DNA of 64,000 nt from Microtetraspora malaysiensis (GCF_001528665.1 NZ_BBYJ01000005.1:372001-436000), one strand, 5' to 3'. Shown: positions 32,782 to 41,788, counted from the stretch's first letter. Notes: generated from the letters alone by a model not told the origin. Made by a program: numbers and translations.

Positions 32782-33513
32782 GTGGCCTCCGATTCCCAGA
32801 TCGCGCTGACCCGGCTGGCCGGGCTGCTCGCCGACGGCACCCGCGCAGCGTTCTGCCTCGCGCTCCTCGACGGGCGGGCCTGGACGGCCGGCGAGCTGGC
32901 CCGGCACGCGGGCGTCGCCCCATCCACCGCCAGCGAGCACCTCTCGCGCCTGGTCGCCGGAGGCGTGCTGGCCGAGGAGCACCAGGGGCGCCACCGCTAC
33001 GTACGGCTCGCCGACCCGGCCGTGGCGCAGCTGATCGAGGACATGGCGGCGCACGGCCCGCCCGCGAACTCGCCGCCCGGGACCCTGCGCGTCGCCGGTG
33101 CGCGCCGCGCGCTGGCCTTCGCCCGCACCTGCTACGACCACCTGGCCGGGCGGCTCGGAGTCGCGGTCGCCGACGGTCTGTCCGGCCACGGCCTGCTCGA
33201 ACGGCGGACGGGCTTCGCCTTCACCGAGGCCGGGACGTCCTGGCTGGAGGACGTGCTCGGCAGCCTGCCCGGCACCACCGGCCGGCGACCGCTCGCCCGG
33301 CAGTGCCTGGACTGGACCGAGCGCCGCCCGCACCTGGCCGGGACGGCCGGGGCCGCCCTCTGCCGCCACGCGCTCGACCAGGGATGGGTCGCCCGCATCG
33401 GCTCGGGGCGCGCCCTGGTCGTCGGCCCGGCCGGAGCCGAGGCGTTCTCCCGCCTGCTGAACATCGACGTCGCGGCGCTGCGGCTCTCCCTCGACGACGG
33501 CGGCGGCACGTAG
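32782..33513 (+). CDS. ArsR-type winged-helix regulator
   Basis: A 243-residue regulator. The N-terminal winged helix is clear (LARHAGVAPSTASEHLSRLV followed by AGGVLAEEHQGRHRYVRLAD, about residues 40-75), matching ArsR/HTH_20. The C-terminal 150 residues form an actinobacterial extension (CYDHLAGRLGVAVADGLSGH and the final LNIDVAALRLSLDDG) present in a known group of ArsR-like regulators without metal-binding cysteines. It is thus unlikely to sense metals through the classical sites. The GTG at 32782 is preferred over longer readings. It is convergent with the RecD2 gene by 9 bases and divergent from the L,D-transpeptidase. Its targets are unknown. Confidence 0.8.
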   Translation: MASDSQIALTRLAGLLADGTRAAFCLALLDGRAWTAGELARHAGVAPSTASEHLSRLVAGGVLAEEHQGRHRYVRLADPAVAQLIEDMAAHGPPANSPPGTLRVAGARRALAFARTCYDHLAGRLGVAVADGLSGHGLLERRTGFAFTEAGTSWLEDVLGSLPGTTGRRPLARQCLDWTERRPHLAGTAGAALCRHALDQGWVARIGSGRALVVGPAGAEAFSRLLNIDVAALRLSLDDGGGT

Positions 33514-33522
33514 CCGCCGGGC

Positions 33523-35742
33523 TCACAGCAGGCGGTGGGTCAGCCCGGTGTGCCGCCTGCCCGCCCCCTTGGTGCGTACGGCTTGGCCGAGGGCGCGCCG
33601 GGAGCCGACGATGACCACGAGCTTCTTGGCCCTGGTGATCGCGGTGTAGAGCAGGTTGCGCTGCAGCATCATCCACGCGCTGGTCGCGAGAGGGATGACC
33701 ACGGCCGGATACTCGCTGCCCTGCGAGCGATGGATGCTCACCGCGTACGCGTGGGCCAGCTCGTCCAGCTCGTCGAAGGAGTAGTCGACGTTCTCGTCCT
33801 CGTCGGTCAGGACGGTGAGCTTGCTCTCCTCCGGCGTGATGCCGGTGACGACGCCGACGGTGCCGTTGAACACGCCCGCGGCACCCTTGTCGTAGTTGTT
33901 GCGGAGCTGCGTGACCTTGTCGCCCACGCGGAACACCCGCCCGCCGTACCGGCGTTCGGGCATGCCCTCGCGCGCGGGGGTGAGCGCCTCCTGCAGCGCG
34001 ATGTTCAGCGCGCCCGCCCCGGCCGCGCCCCGGTGCATCGGCGCGAGCACCTGCACGTCGCGGCGCGGATTGAGCCCGAACTTCGCCGGAATGCGGCGGG
34101 CGACGACGTCCACGGTGAGCGCGGCGATTTCTTCCGGCTCTTCGCATGGGAAAAGAAAGAAGTCAGGGAATTCGCGCACCAGAGGCGATTGGCCGGTATT
34201 CACCCGGTGCGCATTGACGACAACGCCGGACTGCTGCGCCTGCCGGAAGATCTGGGTGAGCCGCACCCTCGGGATGTCGGGCGCGGCCAGCAGGTCGCGC
34301 AGCACCTCGCCCGCGCCGACCGAGGGCAACTGGTCGACGTCGCCGACGAAGAGCAGGTGCGCGCCGGGCGCGACGGCCTTGACGAGCTTGTTGGCCAGCA
34401 GCAGGTCGAGCATGGACGCCTCGTCCACCACGACCAGGTCGGCGTCCAGCGGGTTGTCCCGGTCGAAGGTGGCGTCGCCGCCCGGCCGGAGCTGCAGCAG
34501 GCGGTGCACGGTGGTCGCCTCGTGGCCGGTCAGCTCCGCCAGCCGCTTGGCCGCCCGGCCGGTCGGCGCGGCAAGGATGACCTTGGCGCGCTTGGCCCTG
34601 GCGAGCGTGACGATCGAGCGCACGGTGAAGCTCTTGCCGCAGCCCGGTCCCCCGGTCAGCACGGCGACCCGTTCGGTCAGCGCCAGCCGTACGGCCTGGG
34701 CCTGCTCGGGGGCGAGCTCGGCGCCGGTCTTGCCGTGCAGCCAGTCCAGCGCGACCGGCCAGTCCACGTCCTCGAACGCGCGCAGCCGGTTTCCGGAGGT
34801 GGTGAGCAGGCCGCGCAGCGTCGCGGCGAGAGACGCCTCGGCCCGCTGGAACGGCACCAGGTAGATCGCGGGCACGGTGCCCTCGGCCGCCGGGATCTCC
34901 TCCCGGACGACGCTCGCCTCGCGGGAGTCGTCCGCGGTCAGCTCGTCCAGGCAGGTGGTGACCAGCTCGGCCGAGACGTCGAGGATCTTCACGGCGTCGG
35001 TGACCAGGTTGGGCGCGGGCAGGTAGCAGTGGCCGTCGTCGGCGGCCTGGGACAGCGTGTAGCGCAGGCCCGCCTTGACCCGCTCCGGGCTGTCGTGCGG
35101 GATGCCGACCGCCTGCGCGATCGTGTCGGCGGTCTTGAACCCGATGCCCCACACGTCGTCGGCGAGCCGATAGGGCTCCTTGCGTACCACCTCGATCGAG
35201 CTGTCGCCGTACTGCTTGAAGATGCGGACCGCGATCGAGGTCGAGACGCCGACCCCCTGCAGGAAGATCATCACCTCTTTGATGATCTTTTGTTCCTCCC
35301 AGGCGGCGGCGATCATCTTGGTGCGCTTGGGGCCGAGCCCCGGCACCTCCACCAGCCGGCCGGGCTCCTCCTCGATCACCCGCAGGGTGTCGGTGCCGAA
35401 GTGGTCCACGATCCGCTCGGCCATCTTGGGGCCGATCCCCTTGATCAGCCCCGAGCCGAGGTAGCGCTGGATGCCCTGGACGGTCGCGGGCAGCACGGTG
35501 GTGTACGACCACACCTCGAACTGCTTGCCGTACCGGGGGTGGGAGGTCCACCGGCCGGTGAGGCTCAGGGACTCGCCCACCTGGGCGCCCAGCAACGGCC
35601 CCACCACGGTGAGCAGCTCGTTTCCTGAGCGCTCGGTCGCCACCCGGGCGATGGTGTAGCCGGTCTCCTCGTTGGCGTAGGTGATCCGTTCCAGAACCGC
35701 CGAAAGACAGGTACCGGAGCCACCAGATGCCTCGGGGTTCAC
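33523..35742 (-). CDS. recD2: ATP-dependent RecD2-like DNA helicase
   Basis: A 739-residue superfamily 1B 5'-3' helicase. An N-terminal OB-like domain and helix-hairpin-helix motifs (LIKGIGPKMAERIVDHFG, VEVPGLGPKRTKMI and DDVWGIGFKTADTIAQAVG, about residues 95-215) precede the motor. Walker A is LTGGPGCGKSFTVRS (about 358), Walker B is DLVVVDEASMLD and motif III is LLFVGDVDQLPSVG. The UvrD_C_2-type end contains AYAVSIHRSQGSEYPAVVIP. RecD2 acts without RecBC in DNA repair. The GTG at 35742 has GGAGGTGA at ideal distance. The open frame continues for 100 more codons upstream without a family match. Confidence 0.93.
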   Translation of the reverse strand: MNPEASGGSGTCLSAVLERITYANEETGYTIARVATERSGNELLTVVGPLLGAQVGESLSLTGRWTSHPRYGKQFEVWSYTTVLPATVQGIQRYLGSGLIKGIGPKMAERIVDHFGTDTLRVIEEEPGRLVEVPGLGPKRTKMIAAAWEEQKIIKEVMIFLQGVGVSTSIAVRIFKQYGDSSIEVVRKEPYRLADDVWGIGFKTADTIAQAVGIPHDSPERVKAGLRYTLSQAADDGHCYLPAPNLVTDAVKILDVSAELVTTCLDELTADDSREASVVREEIPAAEGTVPAIYLVPFQRAEASLAATLRGLLTTSGNRLRAFEDVDWPVALDWLHGKTGAELAPEQAQAVRLALTERVAVLTGGPGCGKSFTVRSIVTLARAKRAKVILAAPTGRAAKRLAELTGHEATTVHRLLQLRPGGDATFDRDNPLDADLVVVDEASMLDLLLANKLVKAVAPGAHLLFVGDVDQLPSVGAGEVLRDLLAAPDIPRVRLTQIFRQAQQSGVVVNAHRVNTGQSPLVREFPDFFLFPCEEPEEIAALTVDVVARRIPAKFGLNPRRDVQVLAPMHRGAAGAGALNIALQEALTPAREGMPERRYGGRVFRVGDKVTQLRNNYDKGAAGVFNGTVGVVTGITPEESKLTVLTDEDENVDYSFDELDELAHAYAVSIHRSQGSEYPAVVIPLATSAWMMLQRNLLYTAITRAKKLVVIVGSRRALGQAVRTKGAGRRHTGLTHRLL

Positions 35743-36022
35743 GCCGTCACCTCCATACCGAACACCCGGGGCAAGCCTAGGCCAGGAGTCCGACAATGAA
35801 ACACCAGTGATCACCTTTGCGAGCCCGGCCGGGCCGGCCGCCCGTTCGGGGTATTTGTGGGGCTTGGCCTGACCGCCGGCCTTCTCATCCATGCCGGGCG
35901 GCACGCCATCGGCGGGCGGGTGCGGGACAGTGCCCCAGACGCTCCCACCGCGCGGCCGGCGCGGCAGCACGTACGTCCGCGGTGTCGAATCCGCCGGATC
36001 CGGTGAGGGGCGGACCGACCGC

Positions 36023-36517
36023 TCAACCGCCGGCCAAGTCATCGGCGGCGACCTGGCCGGCGCTCGTGGCCCGCCGGAGGAAATCAGCGAGGAGCGCGAG
36101 TTCCTTCTCGTCGTAGCGGTCGCAGATCTCGTCCATCGCTGCGTTCATCCCTGAAAACAGGTGGAAGACCTCGGCGTTGCGGTCACGCAGGGCGCGGACG
36201 ACGACCGAGCGGCGGTCGTTCTGGTCGCGTTCACGTACGACCCAGCCGCCGCGCTCCAGCCGGTCGAGGATGCCGGTCAGGGTGGCGGGATGGAGGCCGG
36301 CACGGCGGGCGAGAGCACTCGGGCTCATCGGGCCCTGACGCACGAGGAGGTCCAGGCACCCGAGGTCGACGTCCTTGAGGGACAGGCGGGCGCTGACCTG
36401 GTGGTTGAGCATGGACAACTCGACGCTCAGCTCACGCAGTGAGTCCTTGATCGTGCTTGCCAGCCGCCTCTTGCTGCGCGCGGCCTCTCCACTTTCGGGA
36501 GATTCTATGGAACTCAT
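36023..36517 (-). CDS. MarR family regulator divergent from the NmrA-like gene
   Basis: A 164-residue regulator. The HTH reads MSPSALARRAGLHPATLTGI followed by LDRLERGGWVVRERDQNDRR (about residues 63-103), with the DRRSVVVRALRDR wing. The N-terminal 30 residues are polar. It is divergent from the NAD(P)-binding protein gene at 36599. The 81-base gap holds two ATATCGT direct repeats, likely binding sites. It should regulate that gene and itself. A 280-base stretch between it and RecD2 has no recognisable gene. Confidence 0.87.
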   Translation of the reverse strand: MSSIESPESGEAARSKRRLASTIKDSLRELSVELSMLNHQVSARLSLKDVDLGCLDLLVRQGPMSPSALARRAGLHPATLTGILDRLERGGWVVRERDQNDRRSVVVRALRDRNAEVFHLFSGMNAAMDEICDRYDEKELALLADFLRRATSAGQVAADDLAGG

Positions 36518-36520
36518 ATA

Positions 36521-36538
36521 ATATCGTTCTCATATCGT
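36521..36538. promoter_or_regulatory. Direct repeat ATATCGT x2, candidate MarR site
   Basis: ATATCGT occurs at 36521-36527 and again at 36532-36538, one helical turn (11 bp) apart, in the AT-rich gap between the MarR and NmrA-like genes. Direct repeats are less usual than dyads for MarR proteins, so the assignment is tentative. Confidence 0.4.
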
Positions 36539-36598
36539 ATGGTTTTCGGGTGACTCAGCGTACTGGGCACACGAGTCCGCGAACGAGGAGGACTGGCC

Positions 36599-37441
36599 AT
36601 GATCCTGGTGACCGGGGCGACGGGCAACGTGGGGCGGGAAGTCATAAAGCTGCTGCTGGAGGGCGGGGAGAAGGTGGCGGCCGTCACCCGCTCCCCGGCC
36701 ACCGCCGCGCTGCCGGAAGGCGTCCATGTGGTGAGTGGTGATTCCTCGCGGCCCGCATCGCTGGCGCCCGCGCTGGACGCCGTCGGTGCCGTCCTGATCA
36801 GCCCGCGGGCGGTCGGGGACGCCGCCGCGGAGCTGGTCGCACTGGCGGCCGAGCGAGGGGCGGAGCGGGTGGTGCTGCTGTCCGCGGCAACCGTCGAGTT
36901 CGGTGGCGGTGAGCGCCGCTTCGCCGACGGATTCGCGGCGGCCGAGGACGCCGTCATCGCATCGGGCCTGCCGTGGACCTGTCTGCGGTGCTCGGACTTC
37001 GCCGCCAACAGCCTCGCCTGGGCGCCGCAGATCCGCGCGGCCGGTGTCGTCCGAGGGGCCTACGGCGACGCCGCGACCTCGCCCGTCGACGAGCGGGACG
37101 TCGCCGCCGTCGCCGCCCGGGCGCTCGTCGACCCCGATCATGCCGGGCACCGCTACGTGCTCACCGGCCCCGAGTCGCTCACCCAGCGCGACAAGGTCCG
37201 CCTCCTCGGGGAGGCGCTCGGCAAAGAGCTGGCCTGGGAGGAGCTCCCGCCCCAGCGGGTCCGCGAGGCCATGATCGCCCAGGGTCATCCGGAGGATGTC
37301 CCGGACCGGCTGCTCGGTTACCTGGCCGACCGCACGGAGACGCCCGGCCCCTCGTCGGACACCGTGGCAACCGTCCTCGGCCGGCCCGCGCGGACCTTCG
37401 CCACCTGGGCCGCCGATCATGCCGAAGTATTCCGTGGCTGA
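36599..37441 (+). CDS. NAD(P)H-binding NmrA-like protein
   Basis: A 280-residue Rossmann protein of the atypical SDR (NmrA/azoreductase-like) group. The cofactor loop is MILVTGATGNVGREVIKLLL (GxxGxxG, residues 7-12), followed by VTRSPATAALPEGVHVVSGD, typical of NADP-binding members. SLPWTCLRCSDFAANSL-type central residues and FVDERDVAAVAARALVDPD-like sequence (here SPVDERDVAAVAARAL) are family blocks. Close relatives are annotated as NAD(P)H:quinone or azo reductases (QOR2-like). The ATG at 36599 has GAGGAGG about nine bases upstream. It is divergent from a MarR regulator. The substrate is unknown. Confidence 0.85.
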   Translation: MILVTGATGNVGREVIKLLLEGGEKVAAVTRSPATAALPEGVHVVSGDSSRPASLAPALDAVGAVLISPRAVGDAAAELVALAAERGAERVVLLSAATVEFGGGERRFADGFAAAEDAVIASGLPWTCLRCSDFAANSLAWAPQIRAAGVVRGAYGDAATSPVDERDVAAVAARALVDPDHAGHRYVLTGPESLTQRDKVRLLGEALGKELAWEELPPQRVREAMIAQGHPEDVPDRLLGYLADRTETPGPSSDTVATVLGRPARTFATWAADHAEVFRG

Positions 37442-37509
37442 CTCGCCGTCGCCCGGCCGTTATGGGCGGCACGGCACGGCGCCCGTCTGAAGGCCCGTCC
37501 GAGGGCTTG

Positions 37510-38406
37510 TCAGAGAGAAAGCAGGGCGGGCGCGAGCTCCCTCAGGTGCTCCAGCGGTAGCCGGCCGCCGGGCGCGAGGGGCTGGATCGCGACGTGGTCG
37601 GCACCCGCGTCCAGATGCGCCTGCACCCGGTCGCGGATCGCGTCCTCGTCGCCCCAGGCGACGATCGCGTCCACCAGCCGGTCGCTTCCGCCGTCGGCGA
37701 GGTCGTCGTCGTCGAATCCGAACGTGCGGAGGTTGTTGGCGTAGTTCGGCAGAGCCAGGTAGGGCGCCATGTGCTCGCGCGCGTACGCCCGCGCGGTGCC
37801 GGGGTCGCGTTCGAGCACGACGGCCTGCTCGGGCGCGAGGACCGGTTCGTCCCCGAGCACCTCGCGCGCCCGCGCCGTGTGCTCGACCGGCACGAAGTAC
37901 GGATGCGCGCCGTCGGCGCGGTCACGGGCCAGTCCCAGCATCTTGGGCCGGAGCGCGGCCAGCAGGAGGGGCGCCGGATGGGTGGGGGCCTTCGCGTCGT
38001 ACCTCGCCTGATCCATGGCGTCGAGGTAGCCGGCCATCGCGGCCACCGGCCGCCGGTAGTCGTGGCCGCGCGACTGGACGAGCGGGGCGTGGCTGACGCC
38101 GATGCCGAGCACGAATCGGCCGGGGAACGCCTCGGCCAGCGTGGCCGCGCCGGAGGCCATCGCCGTGGCGTCGCGGGCCCAGATGTTCGCGATCCCGGTG
38201 GCGACGGTGATCCGCCTGCTGGAGCAGAGCAGGATCGCCGCGTTGCTGAGCGCCTCCTTGGTCGTCGATCCCTCGCCGAACCACAGGGTGCCGTAGCCGA
38301 ACTCCTCGATCTCGGCGACCGCCTTCCTGGTCGCCTCCCCCGACAGGCGGCCGATCGCGGCGTGCCATACCCCCACCCGGCCGATCCTGGTCCGCTGGTC
38401 GTCCAT
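37510..38406 (-). CDS. LLM-class F420-dependent oxidoreductase
   Basis: A 298-residue enzyme of the luciferase-like monooxygenase fold using reduced F420 or FMN. It belongs to the TIGR03620-like group: GRVGVWHAAIGRLSGEATRK at the start, then EEFGYGTLWFGEG, VATGIANIWARDATAMASGA and FVLGIGVSHAPLVQSRGHDY (about residues 95-115). DGAHPYFVPVEHTARAREVL is the conserved cofactor segment. The ATG at 38406 has GGAGGAG six bases upstream. It is divergent from a small ArsR gene, with two TGTTCGA-type operators between. The substrate is unknown. Confidence 0.9.
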   Translation of the reverse strand: MDDQRTRIGRVGVWHAAIGRLSGEATRKAVAEIEEFGYGTLWFGEGSTTKEALSNAAILLCSSRRITVATGIANIWARDATAMASGAATLAEAFPGRFVLGIGVSHAPLVQSRGHDYRRPVAAMAGYLDAMDQARYDAKAPTHPAPLLLAALRPKMLGLARDRADGAHPYFVPVEHTARAREVLGDEPVLAPEQAVVLERDPGTARAYAREHMAPYLALPNYANNLRTFGFDDDDLADGGSDRLVDAIVAWGDEDAIRDRVQAHLDAGADHVAIQPLAPGGRLPLEHLRELAPALLSL

Positions 38407-38420
38407 GAGCTCCTCCTAAG

Positions 38421-38442
38421 ATGTTCGATCGAGATGGAACAT
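38421..38442. promoter_or_regulatory. ArsR operator candidate 1 (ATGTTC-N10-GAACAT)
   Basis: An inverted repeat with 6-bp arms, 15 bases upstream of the LLM enzyme start. The same TGTTCGA sequence appears in the second site, 8 bases away. Confidence 0.5.
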
Positions 38443-38450
38443 TACTCAGA

Positions 38451-38470
38451 TGTTCGACGCACATCGAACA
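38451..38470. promoter_or_regulatory. ArsR operator candidate 2 (TGTTCGA-N6-TCGAACA)
   Basis: A perfect 7-bp inverted repeat with a 6-base centre in the divergent region of the LLM and ArsR genes. The paired sites suggest co-operative repression of both promoters by the ArsR protein. Confidence 0.6.
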
Positions 38471-38526
38471 GTGGGGGTACCGGCCGAGGCCGATCCCTCA
38501 CCCACGTGCATCCCCAGGAGGCGACT

Positions 38527-38850
38527 TTGCAGTCCGCCCTGCACGCCCTCGCTGATCCGGTGCGGCGGCTGATCATCCGGCAGGTCGCCGCCTCGCCCGA
38601 GTGGACCAAGGCGTGCGGCACCTTCGACATCCCGGTGCGCAAGTCGACGCTCAGCCACCACTTCGCGGTCCTCAGGGAGGCGGGGCTGCTGGAGCAGCGC
38701 GACGAGGGCACCCGCCGCGTCAACCGGCTGCGCGCGGCCGAGTTCGGCGCCCGCTTCCCCGGCCTGCTCGACCTCGTCCTGGCCGAGGGCGCCGAGCCCG
38801 GGAGCGGGGAGAAAGCGGCCGGCGCGGACGGCGTGGACGGGGCCGGCTGA
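38527..38850 (+). CDS. Small ArsR family regulator
   Basis: A 107-residue winged-helix repressor. The N-terminus (LHALADPVRRLIIRQVAASP) and the recognition helix (VRKSTLSHHFAVLREAGLLE followed by QRDEGTRRVNRLRAAEF) are typical of ArsR proteins that lack metal-site cysteines. These usually regulate a divergent oxidoreductase. The TTG at 38527 has AGGAGG six bases upstream and is preferred to the GTG at 38506, which has no ribosome site. The C-terminal 15 residues are Gly/Ala-rich. It is divergent from the LLM enzyme, with two dyads between. The effector is unknown. Confidence 0.85.
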   Translation: MQSALHALADPVRRLIIRQVAASPEWTKACGTFDIPVRKSTLSHHFAVLREAGLLEQRDEGTRRVNRLRAAEFGARFPGLLDLVLAEGAEPGSGEKAAGADGVDGAG

Positions 38851-38923
38851 GCCGCCCCTGACCGGGCGTGAGGTCCGCCGATGCCGTCCGGGTCTGTCGG
38901 AGCACGCCGCTAGCCTTGGACCC

Positions 38924-40273
38924 ATGTCGAAGGTCGAAGAACGTACGGCTCGCGCCCTGCTGCACAGACTGGCGGCCGAGCAGGCGGAGTCACGGGTGCC
39001 GTCACTGGCCGCAGGTCTGGTCCGAGGGGGTCAGGTCGCCTGGCTCGGTTTCCGGGGCAGGGTTGACGGCGCGTCGCCGACGGCGGACACGCAGTACCGC
39101 ATCGGGTCGATCACCAAGAGCATGGTGGCGGTCATGGTGATGCGGCTGCGCGACGAGGGTGCGCTCGACCTGCTCGACCCGCTCGGCAAGCACATGCCCG
39201 GCACGCCCGCCGACGAGGTGACCGTCGCCCACCTGCTCTCCCACACCAGCGGGCTCACCGCCGAGCCGCCGGGGGTGTGGTGGGAGCGCACGCCCGGTGC
39301 GCCGGCCGACGAGCTGCTCGCGGGTCTCGGCTCCGGCCTCTCCCGGCACCGCCCCGGCCGTCGCTACCACTACTCCAACCTGGGCTTCGCGCTGCTCGGC
39401 GAGTTGGTCACCCGCAAGCGTTCGATGCCGTGGGAGCAGGCGGTGCGTGAGGAGGTCCTCGAACCGCTCGGCATGACCGGCACGACGACGCGGCCGCGCG
39501 CCCCGCACGCCCAGGGCTACGCGGTGCATCCCTGGGCCGACGTGCTGCTTCCGGAGCCCGAGAACGACCACGGCGCCATGGCCCCGGCCGGGCAGTTCTG
39601 GTCCACTCCGGTGGATCTCGCCCGCTGGACGGCCTTCGTCGCCGGCCACACGGGGGGCGTTCTGAGCCCCGACACCCTCGTCGAGATGCGTGAGCCCGCC
39701 GCGGTCGACGACGGCGAGAGCTGGGTCTCGGGGTACGGTCTCGGCCTGCAGCTCGTCCGGCACAGTGGCCGTCGCCTGGCCGGGCACACCGGATCGATGC
39801 CGGGGTTCCTGGCCACCGTGTGGGCCGACCCGGCCGCCGACCTGGGCGTCCTGTTCCTGGCCAACACCACCTCGGGCGTGCGGGCCTCGCTCACGAAGGA
39901 CCTGCTCGACATTCTCGCCGCGCACGAGCCGGCGCTGCCGGCCGAGTGGGTGCCCGGCACGGCCGACGCCGACCTGCTCGCGCTCACCGGCCCGTGGTAC
40001 TGGGGGCCGAGCGCCTACCTGCTGCGGTTGCTGCCGGACCGGGGCGTCTCGCTCACCCCGGTCGGCGGCCAGGGGCGCGCCTCCCGGTTCGTCGCCCAGC
40101 CGGACGGCACCTGGCTCGGCCTCGACGGGTACTACGCGGGCGAGACGCTGCGCGTGGTCCACTCCCCCGAGGGCGGCGTCCACATCGACCTCAACACGTT
40201 CGTCTTCACGCGTGAGCCGTACGACGCCTCGGCGCCGGTCCCCGGCGGCGTGGACGAGGGCGGCTGGCGCTGA
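38924..40273 (+). CDS. Serine hydrolase, beta-lactamase/penicillin-binding-like
   Basis: A 449-residue class C beta-lactamase-type (PF00144) protein. The nucleophile motif is SITK (Ser about residue 62, in YRIGSITKSMVAVMV), the second is YSN (about 148, in YHYSNLGFALLGEL) and the third is HTG (about 287, in LAGHTGSMPG). Proteins of this group are esterases, D-aminopeptidases or unknown hydrolases, and rarely true beta-lactamases. A C-terminal domain of about 120 residues (LTGPWYWGPSAYLLRLLPD) follows, as in other actinobacterial members. No signal peptide is apparent, so it is probably cytoplasmic. The ATG at 38924 is the natural start. A hairpin follows. Confidence 0.88.
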   Translation: MSKVEERTARALLHRLAAEQAESRVPSLAAGLVRGGQVAWLGFRGRVDGASPTADTQYRIGSITKSMVAVMVMRLRDEGALDLLDPLGKHMPGTPADEVTVAHLLSHTSGLTAEPPGVWWERTPGAPADELLAGLGSGLSRHRPGRRYHYSNLGFALLGELVTRKRSMPWEQAVREEVLEPLGMTGTTTRPRAPHAQGYAVHPWADVLLPEPENDHGAMAPAGQFWSTPVDLARWTAFVAGHTGGVLSPDTLVEMREPAAVDDGESWVSGYGLGLQLVRHSGRRLAGHTGSMPGFLATVWADPAADLGVLFLANTTSGVRASLTKDLLDILAAHEPALPAEWVPGTADADLLALTGPWYWGPSAYLLRLLPDRGVSLTPVGGQGRASRFVAQPDGTWLGLDGYYAGETLRVVHSPEGGVHIDLNTFVFTREPYDASAPVPGGVDEGGWR

Positions 40274-40283
40274 CACGCCCGGT

Positions 40284-40309
40284 CCCGCCGCCGACCGCGT
40301 GGCGGCGGG
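40284..40309 (+). terminator. Hairpin after the serine hydrolase
   Basis: Stem CCCGCCGCC / GGCGGCGGG (9 bp) with an 8-base loop, 11 bases after the stop codon. Confidence 0.55.
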
Positions 40310-40751
40310 GCCGAAGCGCCGATCATCGACCCGGCCAAGTCAGACGCGACCCAGGCGCCAGAGCGAGGTGACCTCCGCGGCGCGGGAGGCGTGCAGCGGA
40401 TGCCGCGGCCGGGTCTCGATCGTGTTCGCCACGCGGTTCCGCACCCGCAGCACCTGATCATCGCCAGGGTCCGGCTCAACTTGGTCCCGGCCTTGAGCAG
40501 ATCGGCCTCGTACCCCAGGGCTCCCGCGCGGAAATCTCCGCGTCGTCAGCGCACGCCACCCCGTACGGCGCTCCGTCGTCTCCGCCCTCGGCAACGAATC
40601 CACCATGGCGTTCGCCGAACCCCGCCCTCGCCCGACGCTCGCCCGGGGCGCCTCTATCCGGTTCAGGTTCCAGACCGCCAGCCCAGCGTCGCGGACGCCG
40701 CCGACATCGGCACATCCGCTTAGCCGCCAGCTCCCGGCGGCGTATGCACAG
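40310..40751. other. Intergenic stretch with unclear minus-strand remnant
   Basis: No intact gene. On the minus strand a frame ending at 40340 reads RNRVANTIETRPRHPLHASR then AAEVTSLWRLGRV, which looks protein-like but I cannot assign it and it has no start. The rest lacks recognisable content. Confidence 0.3.
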
Positions 40752-41032
40752 CCGTGGGCTACTACCTCGCGCCCGGCACCCGCGTCCCCGTCATGCGCAT
40801 GTACGCCACCGACATCACCCTCCGAGTGGGCGTCTCGCACGCCCGCGCCGCCCTCACCGACCTGCTGGACTTCGTCCACCGCACCGACTTTCCCGCCGAA
40901 CGCGTCACCACCCTGCTCGCGGACTGGGACGACGCCCCGGCCGCGTACGCCGCGAAAGCCACGAAACTCGTTCTCCAGCGGGACCGGCTCACCGGCGACG
41001 CGGGGGCGGGCTCACGCGTCGCGCGCCCGTAG
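40752..41032 (+). pseudogene. Zinc-type alcohol dehydrogenase, 3' relic
   Basis: The frame reads GYYLAPGTRVPVMRMYATDI, TLRVGVSHARAALTDLLDFV, RTDFPAERVTTLLADWDDAP and AAYAAKATKLVLQRD. This is the C-terminal segment of actinobacterial zinc-dependent alcohol dehydrogenases. The cofactor- and zinc-binding parts (about 280 residues) are missing, and no ribosome site precedes the first ATG. The end overlaps the convergent ABC permease gene by 21 bases. This is a 5'-deleted remnant with no expected activity. Confidence 0.7.
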
Positions 41033-41788
41033 CAGCAGCCCACCGCACAGGAGCGCGGCGGCGGCCCACGCCGCGAGCACGGCCAGTCCGGCCCACGGGC
41101 TGAGCGGCAGGTCCGAGAGACGCGTGGTGGCCTGGACGGCGAGCCCCGCGTTCATCGGAGAGATCTGCCACAGGAGCTTCTGCCAGCCCGGATCGGAGAC
41201 CATGAGGGGAACGGCCGAGAGGACGTAGAGCAGGCCGAACACGATCCCCATGGCGATCGCCGCGTCCCGTACGGCGACCGCGACGCCGAGACTGAGCAGG
41301 GCGATGAGCGCCAGATAGAGGACCGAGCCCGCGGCCGCCCGGAACGTCGGGCCGTCCGCCAGGGACAGCAGCGGCTGGCCGTGTTCGGGGACGAACCCGT
41401 TGCCGGGCAGGATGAGCCGCCCGGCCAGTACGGACGCGAGCACGGCGCCGGTCGCCGCGAACAGCGTCACCCCGGTGAGGACGGCCGCCTTGGCGGTCAG
41501 GACGGCGACCCGGCGCGGCATGGCGGTGAAGGTGGTCCGGACCAGGCCGGTGCCGTACTCACCGGTGATCACCAGCACGGCCAGGACGGCGACGATCGCC
41601 TGGCCCACCTGGACCCCCATGAGGGCGAGCTTGGGAACGTCGTAGGCGCATCCCGCGGGCGGGCAGGAGACCACCGCGGCCGCGGCGGCGCTCGCGGCGG
41701 GGGTCAGGGTGACGACGGCCAGCAGCAGCCAGCCGATTCCAGGCAAGGTGCGTAGTTTGGTCCACTCGGCCGACAGATGCCGCTTCAT
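41012..41788 (-). CDS. ABC transporter permease (short)
   Basis: A 258-residue integral membrane protein with about six helices. It starts MKRHLSAEWTKLRTLPGIGW, the common N-terminus of actinobacterial ABC-2 permeases, with EYGTGLVRTTFTAMPRRVAV (about residue 78) as the conserved cytoplasmic coupling segment. The first extracytoplasmic loop contains two cysteines (SCPPAGCAYD). The ATG overlaps the stop of the upstream permease gene. It is the third gene of the minus-strand exporter operon at 41012-44261. The substrate is unknown. The pair of permeases is unequal in size; see the partner. Confidence 0.85.
   Translation of the reverse strand: MKRHLSAEWTKLRTLPGIGWLLLAVVTLTPAASAAAAAVVSCPPAGCAYDVPKLALMGVQVGQAIVAVLAVLVITGEYGTGLVRTTFTAMPRRVAVLTAKAAVLTGVTLFAATGAVLASVLAGRLILPGNGFVPEHGQPLLSLADGPTFRAAAGSVLYLALIALLSLGVAVAVRDAAIAMGIVFGLLYVLSAVPLMVSDPGWQKLLWQISPMNAGLAVQATTRLSDLPLSPWAGLAVLAAWAAAALLCGGLLLRARDA

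Noticed and set aside
35743-36022. N-terminal extension of RecD2 of about 100 residues
   Set aside because: The frame is open but has no family match or ribosome site, whereas GGAGGTGA is ideally placed for the GTG at 35742.
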